DNA of 64,000 nucleotides, from contig JAUKUA010000005.1 of NCBI GenBank assembly GCA_030549175.1, positions 2,356,001 to 2,420,000 of the forward strand, given 5' to 3'. Below the pieces are notes generated by a model that saw nothing but the letters and a program-made list of their open reading frames with translations, searched no databases and had not been told where the DNA came from. The position numbers were made by a program, and so were the translations under genes. The DNA comes from Lasiosphaeris hirsuta. Taxonomy: Eukaryota > Ascomycota > Sordariomycetes > Sordariales > Lasiosphaeriaceae. Positions 13,150 to 25,648 of this stretch are shown here, piece after piece; within the stretch, counting starts at the first letter, position 1; each line of letters begins with the position of its first letter.

Positions 13150-15485
13150 CTAAGCGCTCCCACTTGCTGCCAAATCACCGTTGGCAGGTTGGACCTGCTT
13201 GCCTTGTCCGACTGGGGCATGGAAACTCCCAATGCTCTGGAACCCCCTAACAAGAGAGTTAGCGCACAAACCCTATATTTACAACCAGCCAGGAATACAT
13301 ACTTGGTCAAGTCAAAGCCCTCCTCCTCGGCCTCGACTGGGCTTGGTGGGTCTTCCACTGCGGCGCGGCTCGGCCGCGTTGGGCTTGCTATCGGCGATTT
13401 GCTCGGTGCCGGTAGAGGACTGCTGCTCTGGGGCGGTAAGCCCCCTAGTGCCTTCGACGGGCTGTCGAACTGAGCGGGCTTTAGCGGCGTACTTCCATAA
13501 GCGGCATATCTCCAGAACGGGGCAGGAGAGCTGGTCGGCATGTGCTGGCTGGGTCGTTGGGCTGTGCTTGGGGGAGCGAGCTTGGGGTGAACTCGGTGTG
13601 GTGCTGGCGTGACAAAGGACGCACCGTCTTCTTGTAAATACGACGACGTCAGCGTCGGCGACCCAGGCACAGTCTCGACCACGCCTAGCGTGCTAGACGT
13701 GTTGGGTTTTCGGAGGCGAGGCAGCGGGCTGCCATCTCCGCCAGCTCCCGCATCATCTGGGAGGGGCTTGCGTGAGCCGCGCACAGGCGTCAAGTGCGCC
13801 GCCTCACGCAGAGCCGAACGGGGCTGAGGTGAGCCCGAGGGCGAAACCTTGCGCTTGCGCACCGACATGGGATCCCTGGCGGCCATGTCCTTTGGGCCCT
13901 GGGTGATATAGTTGAGCTGGCTGGGAGACGACGGGTTGGAAGACCCGCGGTGACCACCACGGCCGCCCCTGTAGGCATTGTGGATCATTTCCTCTCGGCT
14001 CTCCGGAACAAGCTGCCATTTCATACCCTTGCCAGGCTCATCAGTGGATCTCGGTACCTTCTCGAATGATTTGTTGAGAGAAAGATTATGTCGAATTGAA
14101 TTCTGGAAGTTCAGTTAGCCTACTGCAAAGTCGTATAGTCTTGTCGTCGTCAGATAACCCACCTGCCAACCACTGGGTGCCTGGTTTCGATAGTACGAGT
14201 AGCGGGATGTGATGAAGTTGTAGATGCCGGCCAGATTCAGTTTCTCCTCAGTCGTCGAGGTAATGGCTTGGGTGATCATCTGTGCATAGCTGTACTGAGG
14301 CTTGATATGCTTGTTGTCCTCTGTGCTGAGGTCCACGTCGGAATTGCTCATCAGGAGCGGGCCGGCCGGTTGCTCCATATGCGGCGACTTTTGTACCGTC
14401 GAGGCTCGAGCCCGAGCAGATGGGGGAGTGCCCGGTCGCTTATAGTCGGGCGGGGCCGGGGCCAACGATCGCTGGGAGCCCTGGCCACGCGGTGCCGAGA
14501 CTTTGCTTTGGGGACTCGACTGTGAGCCGTGATTCTCTCCGGATGGGAGCGGATGGCGGACTGGGCGCGAAGGCTCTGACAAACTTGACCGTGCAATGTT
14601 GGCTCGGTCTAGGAACTGCCGGTGGACGGTCAGAGGACTGAGCTCGGCGGGTAGAACAAACATCATCTCGACGCCGCCAATCTCGATAACATCGCCACTG
14701 CTCAGAGGGCCGGAATCAGCCTGCTTCCACGGCGTTCCGTTGACTTTCAGCGCATTGCGACCGTTGACAGAGAGCCACCATTTTGCCACGACACTGTTGA
14801 AGTAGATCTTGGCGTGCTCTCTTGAAATAACCTTGTTGGGACCTAGATCGATGTGCACCGCAGTTGTGTCGGCATCTTCATCGGCATTATCAGGATCGGC
14901 GCGGCGCTGGGCCGCGGGCTCGGAGGAGCGGCCGATGTTGACAACGAGATTGGTGACATAGTATGTCCAGTCAAGGGCAGCGATCTTGGCGTAGGCCTTG
15001 ACGCCGTCCTTGTTGAACTCGTGGCGACTGTTTGCGTAGACTTTGCTGGCCTGAACTTGGTTTTCAGGCGCAATGAGGTGCTGAGTCACCTGCGTGACAA
15101 TCTGATCATCGTCTTCTACTTCAGGGCCGTCGTGCTCAGCGAGCAGCGACGAATCTCCCTCCTCGGCGGGTTCGGCAGCTGGCGATGTGTCCTCGGTCTA
15201 TCGGGCGGGTCTATTGTCAGCCTCCAAGAAAACAATGGATGGATTGGCTGAGAGAGGGGCAGATGCGCATGCGCGCGATACAGGGAGGCTAAAAAAACAA
15301 TTGCGCAAGGATGATGCGACAGGACCAGCACAATAAGATGGGGATTTAAATAAAAGGGTTCGGAGGCAATTGTTATTCACCTTCTTTCTGCGCTTTGAGG
15401 GGCGTGACGGCGACGAGTCTTCGACGACGGGATCGCTGCGCACTTCTCTGCGGGCGCGTTGGGCGCGCTTTTGTGGCGAAGGCAT
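13150..15485 (-). CDS. FHA-domain forkhead transcription factor (Fkh1/Fkh2 type)
   Basis: The model has four exons: 15485-15381, 15197-14163, 14102-13303 and 13246-13150 (678 residues, in frame throughout). Introns are 183, 60 and 56 bp. An FHA phosphopeptide-binding domain spans about residues 105-220, with GRSSE at 124, SREH at 160 and [10 protein letters not shown] at 180. A forkhead DNA-binding domain spans about 335-425: [21 protein letters not shown] joined by splicing to [18 protein letters not shown], then GKGMKWQL. The tail is Pro/Ser rich with many SP/TP sites, as expected for a cyclin-dependent kinase target. FHA plus forkhead is the architecture of yeast Fkh1/Fkh2, which drive G2/M gene expression; the fungal orthologue is expected to act similarly in the nucleus. 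The last exon encodes only 32 residues. Confidence 0.92.
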
Positions 15486-17019
15486 GATGTGCAGATGAAG
15501 GGGAATGCGCTAGATCATGGAATCGGGGAAATGATATCAAAGGATATTGTATAGCGGAGTTTATTTTGATTCCGCAGGAGATGAATAAATATCAACGGCG
15601 AGGAGGAGGTTGGCGTTTTGGTGAAATTTGACGGCGCAATGGAACTGCCGTTTCGCGAGAAAAAAACCGCTTGCGACAGGATGGACGGGGGTTTAAATCG
15701 CTACGCGGAGCCGTGGCCGGCAGCGGCGATTGTTTTTTTTTCTAAAGACAGTTTGCAGAGTGGACTTGATAAGAGGACCGAATACCAAGAAAATGCAATG
15801 TTAGTTTTAGGTTTGTGCAGGCCGGAGGGCAGTGCCAGTCAATCCGAGACCATTTGCAGGCTGGATGGGCTGGCTTTTGCGAGGAGTTGCAGGTGGTGTC
15901 AGGTAGGGAAGCAGTAGTAAGTGGTAAATGGGGTTGATTTGTTTAATTGACCACACGACTCTGCTACTGAATCTCAGCTTTTTCGCGTCAGTGATTCAAA
16001 GGCACGCGAGGCAGGCACACGGGCCACCCACAATTAGGAACGGGCCATCCATTCTCATTATAGTGGGGCTGATGTGGGTATCCACGTGAACTTTTGTCCG
16101 CTCCCAAACAGAAAAGCGAAAAGGGAATCGGCTGTCTGCCAAATCTTATTGACGAATCCGGACTCCAGTGGTGTCTGTTTTCAAAGTTATCATCTGCTTT
16201 CGCCGGCTGCGGACGCAGAACTTGAAACTTTGATCGATTGTTTACTCCGGGTCCGCTATTGACGCTCGAGTCCACTCCCGGGCTTGCTCGTGTACTGTTT
16301 CTTGCCTCTTGACGCTACTTGCCCTTTCCTTGGTCTCAGATGGGCCGCTGACGGGGCCGGGGTAGACTGCGCGCACCCACGGGCCGGGACCGTTCAAAGC
16401 CCACACTGTGGCTCTGTGGGTTTTGGTATTACTTACATGTTTTTGTTTTGGAGAAACAGCAAGTGGGCGTCGAAGGCTCCATCCCAAGAGTGGATTGCAT
16501 CACGCATTCAGAATCTCTCATCAGCAGAAGTGGAGATCGAACGGAACTCGGTGGCTGGAAGCCAGCCACCCGAGATAATATAATCAGAGTTTTGCGACAA
16601 ATCCGACACTGCCTCACCAAGGTAATAAACATCGACACCAACGTAAATTCTCACAAGGTGGGGTGAAGCCTAGCTGTTTGTAGAATACGATCAGTCCCAA
16701 ATCTCCAACCTGATGACTGTCAAATCAAGTCGTAGAATTTATTCTCATCACCCAACTTCACTACCAGTCATATAAAAAATAAGCTGGAGCAAGAGTCAAA
16801 GTAGATCGTGATATTGTATTTAATTTCTACTGGGGCCCACAGGATAGTTCGGCCCTCCCTCAATAGTTTAGACATTAGGCATTGCGTACGCCCCGAGCCA
16901 GGGAACAAAGGGCCTACAAAAGCCATGACCGCCACGCCACCTCCAATCTATCTAACATGTACAGCCAACAACCCCCCACGCTCCAAAACGCCAGCTGAGC
17001 TCACGAACGAAATCTCAAC
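15486..17019. other. Intergenic between forkhead gene and LCB2
   Basis: The left part is the forkhead leader and promoter. The right part, near 16680-17019, is AT richer and probably contains the LCB2 3' end. Short open frames have no recognisable content. Confidence 0.5.
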
Positions 17020-19008
17020 CTATCTCAACTGATCCTTGACATCCAACTCACCCCGAGTAACTACGTCCTCCAACCTCCACCTTGGGGGCTTGACAACACC
17101 CTCGAGACCATTTGCCTTTCTCCACTCCTTCTCCATCTCGGGGCTAACGCCAGCAGGTAATGGTTCCGAGCCGCCTGCAACGCCAGTGGAGAACTTAAGC
17201 TGCAAAATCTCGCCAACTTCGTTACAAGCAGCCAAGAGACGGTCCAAGTCTTCCTTGTTGTGTGCTGATGAAATGCAGAACCGAGCGCGGGAGCTGATGA
17301 GGGGTGTTGCAGGGTAGCCAACAACTACGACCGAGATCTTGCGCTTCAGCATCTCGTGGCTAAAAGCTGAGATCTTGGCGGGGTGGTAGAGCATGAGAGG
17401 AACGATGGGAGAGTCGTCGTGGCCGTAGACAATGAATCCGAGGCGCTTGAGTCCGAGACGGAGATAGCGCGAGTTGAAAGCGATACGTTGAAGACGCTCC
17501 TCGCCCTGACCAGGCGCGAGCTCGCCCGTGATGATTCGGAGAGAGGCCGAGATCTGCATCAAGACTGAAGGAGCAGGGGACTCGCCCAAGAGGGTGGCTG
17601 CGTTGGTGCTCTTGAGCTTGTCGATGATGTGCTTCTCTGCGGCGACATAGCCTCCGTTGGCGCCAAACGACTTGGTCAGGGTTCCCATGAGGATATCAAC
17701 CTCAGCAGGGTCAACACCAAAGTAATCGCAGACACCACGTCCCTTGGGCCCAAGGGCGCCGATGCTGTGGGCCTCGTCGATGTAAAGGAAGAACTTGTAC
17801 TTCTTCTTCAGCGCGATGACACCGGGCAGATCAACCATAGTTCCTTCCATCGAGTACAGGCCCTCGACGGCAACAAGAATCTTCTTCCACGGGCGATGGG
17901 TGCGCGGCTGTCCCTGGGCAATGGCCTCACGAAGTTTTCTTTCGAGATCGCTCATGCTATTGTGCTTGAATGACCGGATGACGGCTCCCGAAAGACGGGC
18001 GCCAATGCGAATCGAGGCGTGGTTGAGCTCGTCGGAGAGGATAAGGCAGCCCTTGGACACGAGGGCGGGGAAGGACCCAGCATTGGTGACAAACCCCATT
18101 GAAAAAACCATGGCGGCCGGCTTGCCAACAAACTGAGCAATCTCATGCTCAACTTCAAGAGCAAGGTCTGATGTGCCGGTATCGGATCTGGGGCTGCAGC
18201 TGGTGAGACCATACTTGCGGACACACTCCTCAACAGCATCGGCGCAGGGACCCTCAGACTGGGCAAAGCCCAAGTAGTTGTACGAGCTCATGTTCAAAGT
18301 CTCAGTGAACGTGCCAGTGAACTTGTAGGTGCGGTTGAAATCGTCTGACTTGCGGTCGATGAGCGTAATGAAACGACCAGGAACGCCGGTTGTAGGCCGG
18401 GCAAAACAATCATCGATACGCATTTTCAATCTCCTGACATAGAAGTTGTCAAAGTCATCATTGAGCGGGGCGTAGCCATTTTGGGCTTTGAGGGTCTCGT
18501 AGTGCTTCTTGTTGCCGAAGCGCTTGCCAAAAAAGTCGCGCGCATGGCCGAAGAAAATGAGAATCAGGTAGCTGATATATGTAGTGAGAACAAAGTAGTA
18601 AGGAGGCTCATCCTCTACTGGCGCCTCAAGTGGCTTGCCGTGGTGCTCGCTGACATAAAGATGGCTAGGGCTAAGGAGGGGGCCAAACTGGGCATCGACT
18701 CGCTGCTTCTTTCTCGCCTCGTCGGCCGAGGGGGGCTGGAAGAGGGTGGTCGGCGGCTCGTCGCTGTTGGGCTCTCCAGCAGTGGCGGTGGAGAGAGAGA
18801 TGGTCGGCAGGGAGATGGTTGCAGGCGAGATGCCTTGCTGCTGCTGCATGGCTAGGAGGGTCTGCTGTGCCGACAGTGACTCCTTTGGCTTCTGCGAAAA
18901 GAACTGGGTAAGGCGGTTGCCTTTTGACTGAGAAGGCCGGCGCTCCCCTGACCTCTCGGTGTGAGGCATACTGGACGTCGAGAATGGATTAGAGAGCTTT
19001 CGGGGCAT
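17020..19008 (-). CDS. LCB2: Serine palmitoyltransferase subunit 2 (LCB2)
   Basis: The gene encodes the catalytic subunit of the ER enzyme that condenses serine with palmitoyl-CoA in the first step of sphingolipid synthesis. It is a single exon of 662 residues starting at MPRKLSNPF; the frame is open further upstream but only from a GTG. A hydrophobic segment near residues 137-155 (FVLTTYISYLILIFF) is the expected membrane anchor. Family motifs follow in order: NYLGFA, GTSDLALEVEHEIA, LSDELNHASI, YIDEAHSIGALG and ILMGTLTKSFGANGGYV, whose Lys446 is the expected pyridoxal phosphate lysine. The N-terminal 120 residues are a low-complexity Ser/Gln-rich extension, so it is longer than the 561-residue yeast enzyme. 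It needs an LCB1 partner, not present in this window. Confidence 0.97.
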   Translation of the reverse strand: MPRKLSNPFSTSSMPHTERSGERRPSQSKGNRLTQFFSQKPKESLSAQQTLLAMQQQQGISPATISLPTISLSTATAGEPNSDEPPTTLFQPPSADEARKKQRVDAQFGPLLSPSHLYVSEHHGKPLEAPVEDEPPYYFVLTTYISYLILIFFGHARDFFGKRFGNKKHYETLKAQNGYAPLNDDFDNFYVRRLKMRIDDCFARPTTGVPGRFITLIDRKSDDFNRTYKFTGTFTETLNMSSYNYLGFAQSEGPCADAVEECVRKYGLTSCSPRSDTGTSDLALEVEHEIAQFVGKPAAMVFSMGFVTNAGSFPALVSKGCLILSDELNHASIRIGARLSGAVIRSFKHNSMSDLERKLREAIAQGQPRTHRPWKKILVAVEGLYSMEGTMVDLPGVIALKKKYKFFLYIDEAHSIGALGPKGRGVCDYFGVDPAEVDILMGTLTKSFGANGGYVAAEKHIIDKLKSTNAATLLGESPAPSVLMQISASLRIITGELAPGQGEERLQRIAFNSRYLRLGLKRLGFIVYGHDDSPIVPLMLYHPAKISAFSHEMLKRKISVVVVGYPATPLISSRARFCISSAHNKEDLDRLLAACNEVGEILQLKFSTGVAGGSEPLPAGVSPEMEKEWRKANGLEGVVKPPRWRLEDVVTRGELDVKDQLR

Positions 19009-21985
19009 TTCTAGGGCGCGGTGCTGTCCACTAGACGGTGCGAGCGAACAAGCCTCCACGGAGTGTAGGATGTGCTATTCGTGATCTATAGCGCCAATTG
19101 ATGCTATATACTAGAGACGGTCAGCGACGTGTGCGAGGAAGAGGGCCAATGCGTCGAGGAAGCGGTGCGCGCGCTTTGCCTGCGGCCAGGAGCAAATTCC
19201 GTTCCAAACATCTCGAAATTCACACTGTCGGGTTGGTGGCTGCGCTGCAGCTCACACCCATGTGGCCGCAGCGAGTCGTTGAGCAGGAAAGAGCGCCCCC
19301 TTTCCACCTGGCATCCAAAATGACTGCGACATGCGCGACAGACATGATATGATAATATAATAGGACAAAACGAGGATGATCTGACATGGCAAAGGGAAAG
19401 TTCACTCACTCTGCCTTGATAACGAAGCGGTAGCTGGGACGTTGAATGGAAGCGAATCCGTCTTGGCCGGGAAAGTCGAGATGTTGCGGTCTCAGCCTGG
19501 GGTCTGGAGGGCTGACAGGAACGGACGGTAGGTGCTGGTGGCAGCCGGGACGAACGGGAACTGCGATTTGAGGGCTGCAAGGGGCAAAGCGTGTTGTCAG
19601 AGTTTGAAGGAGTGTGTGCGGGAAGCCCCGAATACAGTCGCTCTCGTCCAGGTCTACGCAGGTCACGGTATACCAAGATGCATCGACTCTTGGCCACGAA
19701 ACAGGAGTGGCGAGAACAAGAGATAGAGAGGCACAAGGAGGACAGGAAGCAGAGAGGTGAGGTAGGTAATAAGGGAGCGGACGCGGAGGAGGATTTCTAC
19801 GTATGGAGCCAAGATGGAGGGCAGCGCCGCGGCGGAAAAGGGACGGAGGCCTGGGTGTGGCCCTGTTCGCGGGCAGGCGAGGCAGGGAAATTGTGGAATC
19901 GCTGGTGGCCAGGAGCTAACAGCTAAGCGGCGTGCATTTTTTTGCTGGCAGCCACACGGTAATTTGACGACCTCACCCCTGGCTTGCCTAGGTCTTGGTC
20001 TGGTCAGTCGAGTCTGGTTTGTCTGGCCTGTCTGGCCCTGGTTATTCGGCGGGATTTGGAGGTCCCTTCCTGCTGCGTTGCCGAGGGGTCCGAACGACAG
20101 TCAGATCATGACATCGGCCTTTGCCTGTTCTCGCCTGTATGTACAAGCGGGGTTGTTCACTCTCGTCACTTGTTTTTATCTCGGCCGTTCGCGTCTTGAG
20201 GCCTCCGCGGTTCACGATACATCATCAGACGTCGTCTATAGTGTTATCTCTGTCGCGGCCACGGCATCGGCACTTGTAAGACGCAAATTTCCATGATGAG
20301 TGGGAGCTGCCAATCATTACACGGGACCCTTGGGTGTCATTCCAATGGTTTTGGCGACCCAAAGCGGCATGGTCGCGATCGTGGGATCCACAGAAATGAA
20401 GCTCCAAGCGCTCAGGGTCACTCAACATCGCTCAAGGTTGCTCAGGGTCAGGGCAGTTCACGCAGGGAGCACCAAGAATCAAGAGGCTATCTTTCAGTCC
20501 TTTGCGATCTCCTTGGGCTGTTTGCGCGCGACCTATTTCGAACGTTGAGTGTGGCGTGATCAATGTCATCGTCGCATGCCCCGTGCCCCGTAGACAGGAG
20601 CTTATCAAATGATCCTTTATCGATTCCTTTTCTCACTCGCAGCCTGCAATGATTGCGGAAGAGTCGGACGCTGTGCAATTGGGCGGCCTGATGGGGATTA
20701 TTAAGCTAGGGACTTCTTCGAAGTTGTGCTGTTCAAATCGGGGGATGCGTGCGCCCATCGAAATGCAACTGCGAGAACTGCGGTTAAAAACACCCAACTG
20801 CCACGGAGTTGAAGTAGCTGCCCGGAGCTCAACAGTCAGCAAACAGCACCCGCTCACTGATATGATATCATGGATTATGAGAACCTCAAAAGGAAGTATC
20901 GAAATTTGCACCAAAAAAATGGCTCAGGCATGGGCGCAAACGGCTTTCACCCGGGTTCTCGCCTTCGTCGATGTCCGCCCAATTGCAAGTCTGACTCCGA
21001 AGACATCTTCACATATGACCGCCACTCCTCCAGGCGTCATAGAAGCTACCTGAAGTGACAAGAACGACTGCTCACAACCCGCAACGGCGCGACGGTGAAC
21101 CTGCAAACCACCTGAATATGCACCAGAAATTTACTTTGGCAGGTATCCGCAGTGGAAATCTTACTGCAAGGTTGTGCTAGTCAAACCGCCTAGCTTCTCA
21201 GTGCCCCTCAATGCATCGTACCTGCGTCCTCCCCTCACCGCACAATCCCACAGTGCATTGCTCTGTCCGACCTGGGCTCTCCCCTTCACTGGCGCCCGCT
21301 TTCCCATAAGAAAGGACCTGGGGACGATGGGGTATGAGGGCTCATGGCTTGACGGTGTACCTGACATTATCCCTCATTCTAGCCCCAGTATTGAGTCTGG
21401 CATAGGGTTCCTTTTGAGTCTTCTATTGACCTTTGCTACTTGATTTATCCTGCTCGGATCCTCGCATGCTCGAGGCATGAGGCATGAAGGATGGCCAGCG
21501 TCGGCTTTGTTGATGTGCAGTAACGTGAAAGAAGCGCGCCAGCGGGCCATCCCCATCGGAACCCCAAGTCGTGCGGAAGGTGCCAGTGCTTTTGTGGCCC
21601 ATCGGATTCAGTACCAGATGGAAGCAGCGACCAGCGAACTTCGGGCAGTAACCCTGCTTGCGAGACTGGCCCGACTCCGTAGTGCGGTGGACTCTCACTC
21701 CAAAACCTACGATCCGCTGGCGAGCCGCGCTCCTCGAAAGTTCCCATTAGGTTTCTGCTAGGTAGTCCCTAAATGCTTCCCCTGAATTGCCTTTCTGCTG
21801 CTCGGAATCGCCACTTGCACCCACTCCTCTTCAAGTCCACACGGCAAAACCCGTTGCACTTCACTCGCTCACGCCCAGCAAAGCCGGCACTTACTGTTCC
21901 TTGCTGACCAGCCACTCTCACTTTTTTCTCTCCTTCCTCTCCTTTTCTCCCTGGACTGTACAGAGTCCCCCAACTAGTCATCAAG
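19009..21985. other. 3 kb divergent intergenic region
   Basis: This lies between the starts of LCB2 (-) and acetoacetyl-CoA synthetase (+). It should hold both promoters. A 62-codon frame at 20870-21058 and others of up to 210 codons are open, but I recognise no domain in them. A pyrimidine-rich stretch just before 21985 is typical of a fungal core promoter. Confidence 0.5.
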
Positions 21986-24426
21986 ATGGCGGCCACCGAG
22001 CTCTGGAGACACGGCGAACCCGAGTCAACCCAGATGTGGAAGTTTTTGCAGCGGGTAAACGACAAGCACGGCCTGCAACTGAGCGGCTACAGCACCCTTT
22101 ACAAGTGGTCTATCGACAATGTGGCTCTCTTCTGGGAGGAAGTTTGGGACTTTACCGGAGTCAGGGCCTCGAGGCGGTTCGACAAGGTGGGTGTTCTCTG
22201 ATTGTCTAGATAGAGTCTACGCCCAAGATCCGGCGGGTTGGCGTTCATGTCTCCTTACCCAAGTATAAAGGGGCAAAGGTCCTGGTTGCTAGAAGAGAGA
22301 GAGGGATGTAAACATGGAGGGAATCGGCTGCACTGTACCCCTATCCCCGGCCGGTATTCAAGGGGTAAATTCGGACCAACTGCACATACCCCTATTCAGC
22401 CTCTACCCCAAGGTAGCCATCACTAAGCACCCCCCAGGTCCTCCCTATCGATGCGCCCATGTTCCCCAGACCGGATTTCTTTGCCGGGGCCCTTCTTAAT
22501 TTCGCAGAGAATCTCCTCTTCCCACCTAACGCAGAGATCAACGATTCAGACATCGCTGTAATCACGGCGACAGAGGATGAAAAGACACTCACAGAGACGT
22601 CATGGGCGGAGCTCAGAGAGCTCGTTAACCAATGCACCAGCGCCATGAGGGCAGCCGGTGTCAAGAAGAACAGCATCGTCGCCGGCTACGTCGCAAACCA
22701 CGTCACAGCACTCGTCGCCATTCTTAGCAGCGCTGCGCTTGGGGCCATCTGGACCGGCATCAGCCCGGACAACGGTGTCAGCGCGGTGCTTGACCGCCTC
22801 ATTCAGATCAGGCCCCAGGTCCTGTTCGCTGACAATGCCACGCTCTACAACGGGAAGCAGTGGTCTTGCGCGACCAAGACTGTCGAGATTGTCGAGGAGC
22901 TCAAGAATCACGGCTTGGAGCTTGTTGTCGTCATCAAGGGGCTTGACAGCATCGACATGAGCTTGGATGCTGTCCGGGCGGCGGGGGTAACTACAGTGGA
23001 CTTTGAGAGTTGGTCGAGGAGGTAGGCTGTCCCTTGTGTTCTGTATACGTCGTCAGTATTTAGCATCTAATATGCGCTAACGGCATTGATGCTGGAAACC
23101 AGTGCCCCAAACGAGCCCCTTGTCTTTGAGCAGCTCCCTCCCTCACACCCGTTGTATGTCCTCTACTCGAGTGGCACAACCGGCCTCCCCAAGGCTATCG
23201 TCCACACCGCTGCCGGGACCCTTCTTCAGCACAAGAAGGAGCACTTCATCCACTGCTCCCTCTCCTCCTCGTCGAGGCTCTTTTACTTCACCACAACCTC
23301 GTGGATGATGCACCACTGGAGTGTATCCGCCCTGGCGGTTGGCGCATCCCTGGTCCTCTACTCAGGCTCCCCATTCCGCCCACACTCATATCTCTCTATC
23401 CCCCGCCTGCTCTCCTCCCTCAACGTCACCCACTTCGGCACCTCGGCCGCCTACCTCACTGCGCTCGAGGCCAACAATGTCCGCCCCATCGACGACCCCT
23501 CCCTCGACCTCTCGGCTCTCGAAGCCATCTACTCCACCGCTTCCCCCCTCCCCCCGTCTACCTTCGCCTTCGTCTACAGCGCGTTCCCGCCCACCATCAA
23601 CCTCGCCTCCATCACTGGGGGCACTGACATTATCTCCCTCTTCGGCGCGCCCTGCCCGCTGCTCCCCGTTCGCCAGGGCGAAATTCAATGCGCGGGGCTT
23701 GGCATGGCCATCAGCGTCGTCGACTCGGCCTCGGCGCCGGATGTCCCCGTCCTCGCTTCCCCCGCTGGCGCCCCCGGCGACCTCGTCTGTATGGCACCTT
23801 TTCCGTCGCAACCGCTCACCTTTTTTGGTGTTGGTGGCGATGCCAAGTACCGCGCCGCCTACTTTGAGCGCTTCCCCGGCTTGTGGCACCACGGCGACTT
23901 TGTCCGCGTCGACCCCGCCACTGGTGGGCTCGTCATGCTCGGCCGTAGTGATGGCGTCCTTAAGCCAGCGGGCGTGCGCTTTGGCAGCGCCGAAATCTAC
24001 AATGTGCTAACGCGCTTCTTTGCCAGCGAGGTGGAAGATGCGGTTTGTGTTGGCCGGCGGCGCGAAACGGACACTGATGAGACGGTGTGTTTGTTTGTTG
24101 TCATGGCGGAAGGTAAGGTTTTTGGAGATGAGTTCAGGACGAGGATTAGGGACACAATCCGTAGGGAGTTGAGCCCGAGACATGTACCGGGGGTAGTGGA
24201 GGAGGGGAAGGGTGGTATTCCCAAGACTGGTAATGGCAAGAAGTAAGTTTTTCCCTCGCTGATGGTTTTGTGACTTGGGCAGGTGGCTAATATTGCTCGT
24301 AATAGGATCGAAGTGGCAGTCAAGCAAATCCTTTCAGGGATGAAGGTCAAGACCAACGCTAGTGTCGCTAACCCGGACGCCCTCGAGTGGTTCCGGGCAT
24401 GGGCGAAGACTGCGGGTGTTGTTTAG
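21986..24426 (+). CDS. Acetoacetyl-CoA synthetase
   Basis: ATP-dependent ligase that activates acetoacetate to acetoacetyl-CoA, in the ANL adenylate-forming superfamily. There are four exons: 21986-22186, 22438-23021, 23103-24242 and 24306-24426, giving 681 residues in frame. Introns are 251, 81 and 63 bp; the first is long enough to hide a small exon. Diagnostic pieces are GALLNFAENLLFP, SSAALGAIWTGISPDNGVSAVLDRL, the adenylation loop VLYSSGTTGLPKAIVHTAAG, TSWMMHHWSVSALAVGA, SITGGTDIISLFG, GLWHHGDFV, LGRSDGVLKPAGVRFG and the C-terminal GGIPKTGNGKK|IEV carrying the catalytic Lys. ITGGTDI and the FWEEVWDFTG N-terminus separate it from ordinary acetyl-CoA synthetases. It is expected to be cytosolic, feeding acetoacetate into sterol or lipid synthesis. 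It converges on the next gene. Confidence 0.93.
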
Positions 24427-25360
24427 ATGGAGCCTAAGAGGTTAGATCTATCTGGTGTTCTCATGAAGATAGAATCTGCTCTTCTGCAGAAGGAAAGGTT
24501 CAGAGAGAGGGAATATCGGCTCAAGCTGTTGCTCACTAAGACCTGATTCCAAAATCTGACACTTATGTAGTATTGCTTTGCGTACTCGGTTAGCATTATG
24601 GAAGCCTGTTCCGTTTAATGTCGTAATGGGTTGGCCGGGTTTTCTCATTACGGTAGTACTCCATGCTTCAAACCGTCAAGAGAACACAAACGCAAGGTAG
24701 ACGATAGCCACAGACGTAACTCAACACATTTTCAGCATCTTCTGAGCGCAAAACTGTCCAAGTAAATACAAATCCCAAGGGTATCTTTTCTCAGACAACG
24801 AAACAACTAAAACTAGCACCCGTCTGCTCTGGGTAGCGGACCATCCTTACTTCTCCCAGGACCGAAGGGGACGAGGATGAGGATAACAGAGCAAGGCGTG
24901 GGAAGCATGGCTGAAAGGCTACGCTCAAAACAAACAAAGGGGGGCCCCTGCTCTAAACATGAGGCCGGTTCGGAAAAAGATCCCGCCAGCGAAGCTGATC
25001 CCCTCCCACTGAATGATGGCAGGAGGCTGCTTGGGTCATCACCATGCCCCCGTTCAACCCCTGTCGCTTTTCCCATACATCCATCCATCCGTCCAGCCTG
25101 CCGGTCCAATCAGTTATTTGTCCCGGCAAAGATCCCCAAATTCGAAACCTTTCTGTTTTTTTTTCCGCACCCCATCATGATTTTCAGATCTCGTCCATTC
25201 TCTTGACCCGATATTCATACCCTCGCGGCATCACCCTCCTCTTTTGGGACACGCCCCCCATCCATCAGTTGAAATCAGCGCAAACCATGGACCTAGCACC
25301 TCATCTATAAATATATAACGGGGAAAATTCAACCCATTGCCTGTTCCCCGGCCCCCCAAA
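24427..25360. other. Convergent intergenic spacer
   Basis: This holds the 3' ends of the acetoacetyl-CoA synthetase gene and the zinc-cluster gene. I see no gene or notable repeat. Confidence 0.5.
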
Positions 25361-25584
25361 TCAAAACCCATTCCCATCCATAACTCCATACTGCTGATCA
25401 TCCATAGCCATGAAATCTAGCAGATCAATCCCGCCCACATTCACGCCCTCGGCCGTCATCGACACGGACGCCTCGCCCATGTTGGAGAAGAAGGCTGCTC
25501 CCGGCGGCAGATACCACATCTCGTTGCCGGGGTTCGTCCAGTCCGATGGCCCGTCAAACATGTCGTTGTTTATGTGGCCAGGGT

Positions 25585-25648
<64 letters not shown>

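Noticed and set aside
16860..17000. Possible C-terminal exon for LCB2 beyond 17020
   Set aside because: The LCB2 frame ends at a normal family length, and no conserved sequence is missing.
20725..20745. gttcaaatc, similar to a tRNA T-loop
   Set aside because: Flanking bases do not pair as a T-stem and no D-arm or anticodon arm fits upstream.
20870..21058. 62-codon frame beginning MDYENLKRKYRN
   Set aside because: Looks protein-like at first, but it is short, isolated, lacks any recognisable domain and I could not extend it by splicing.
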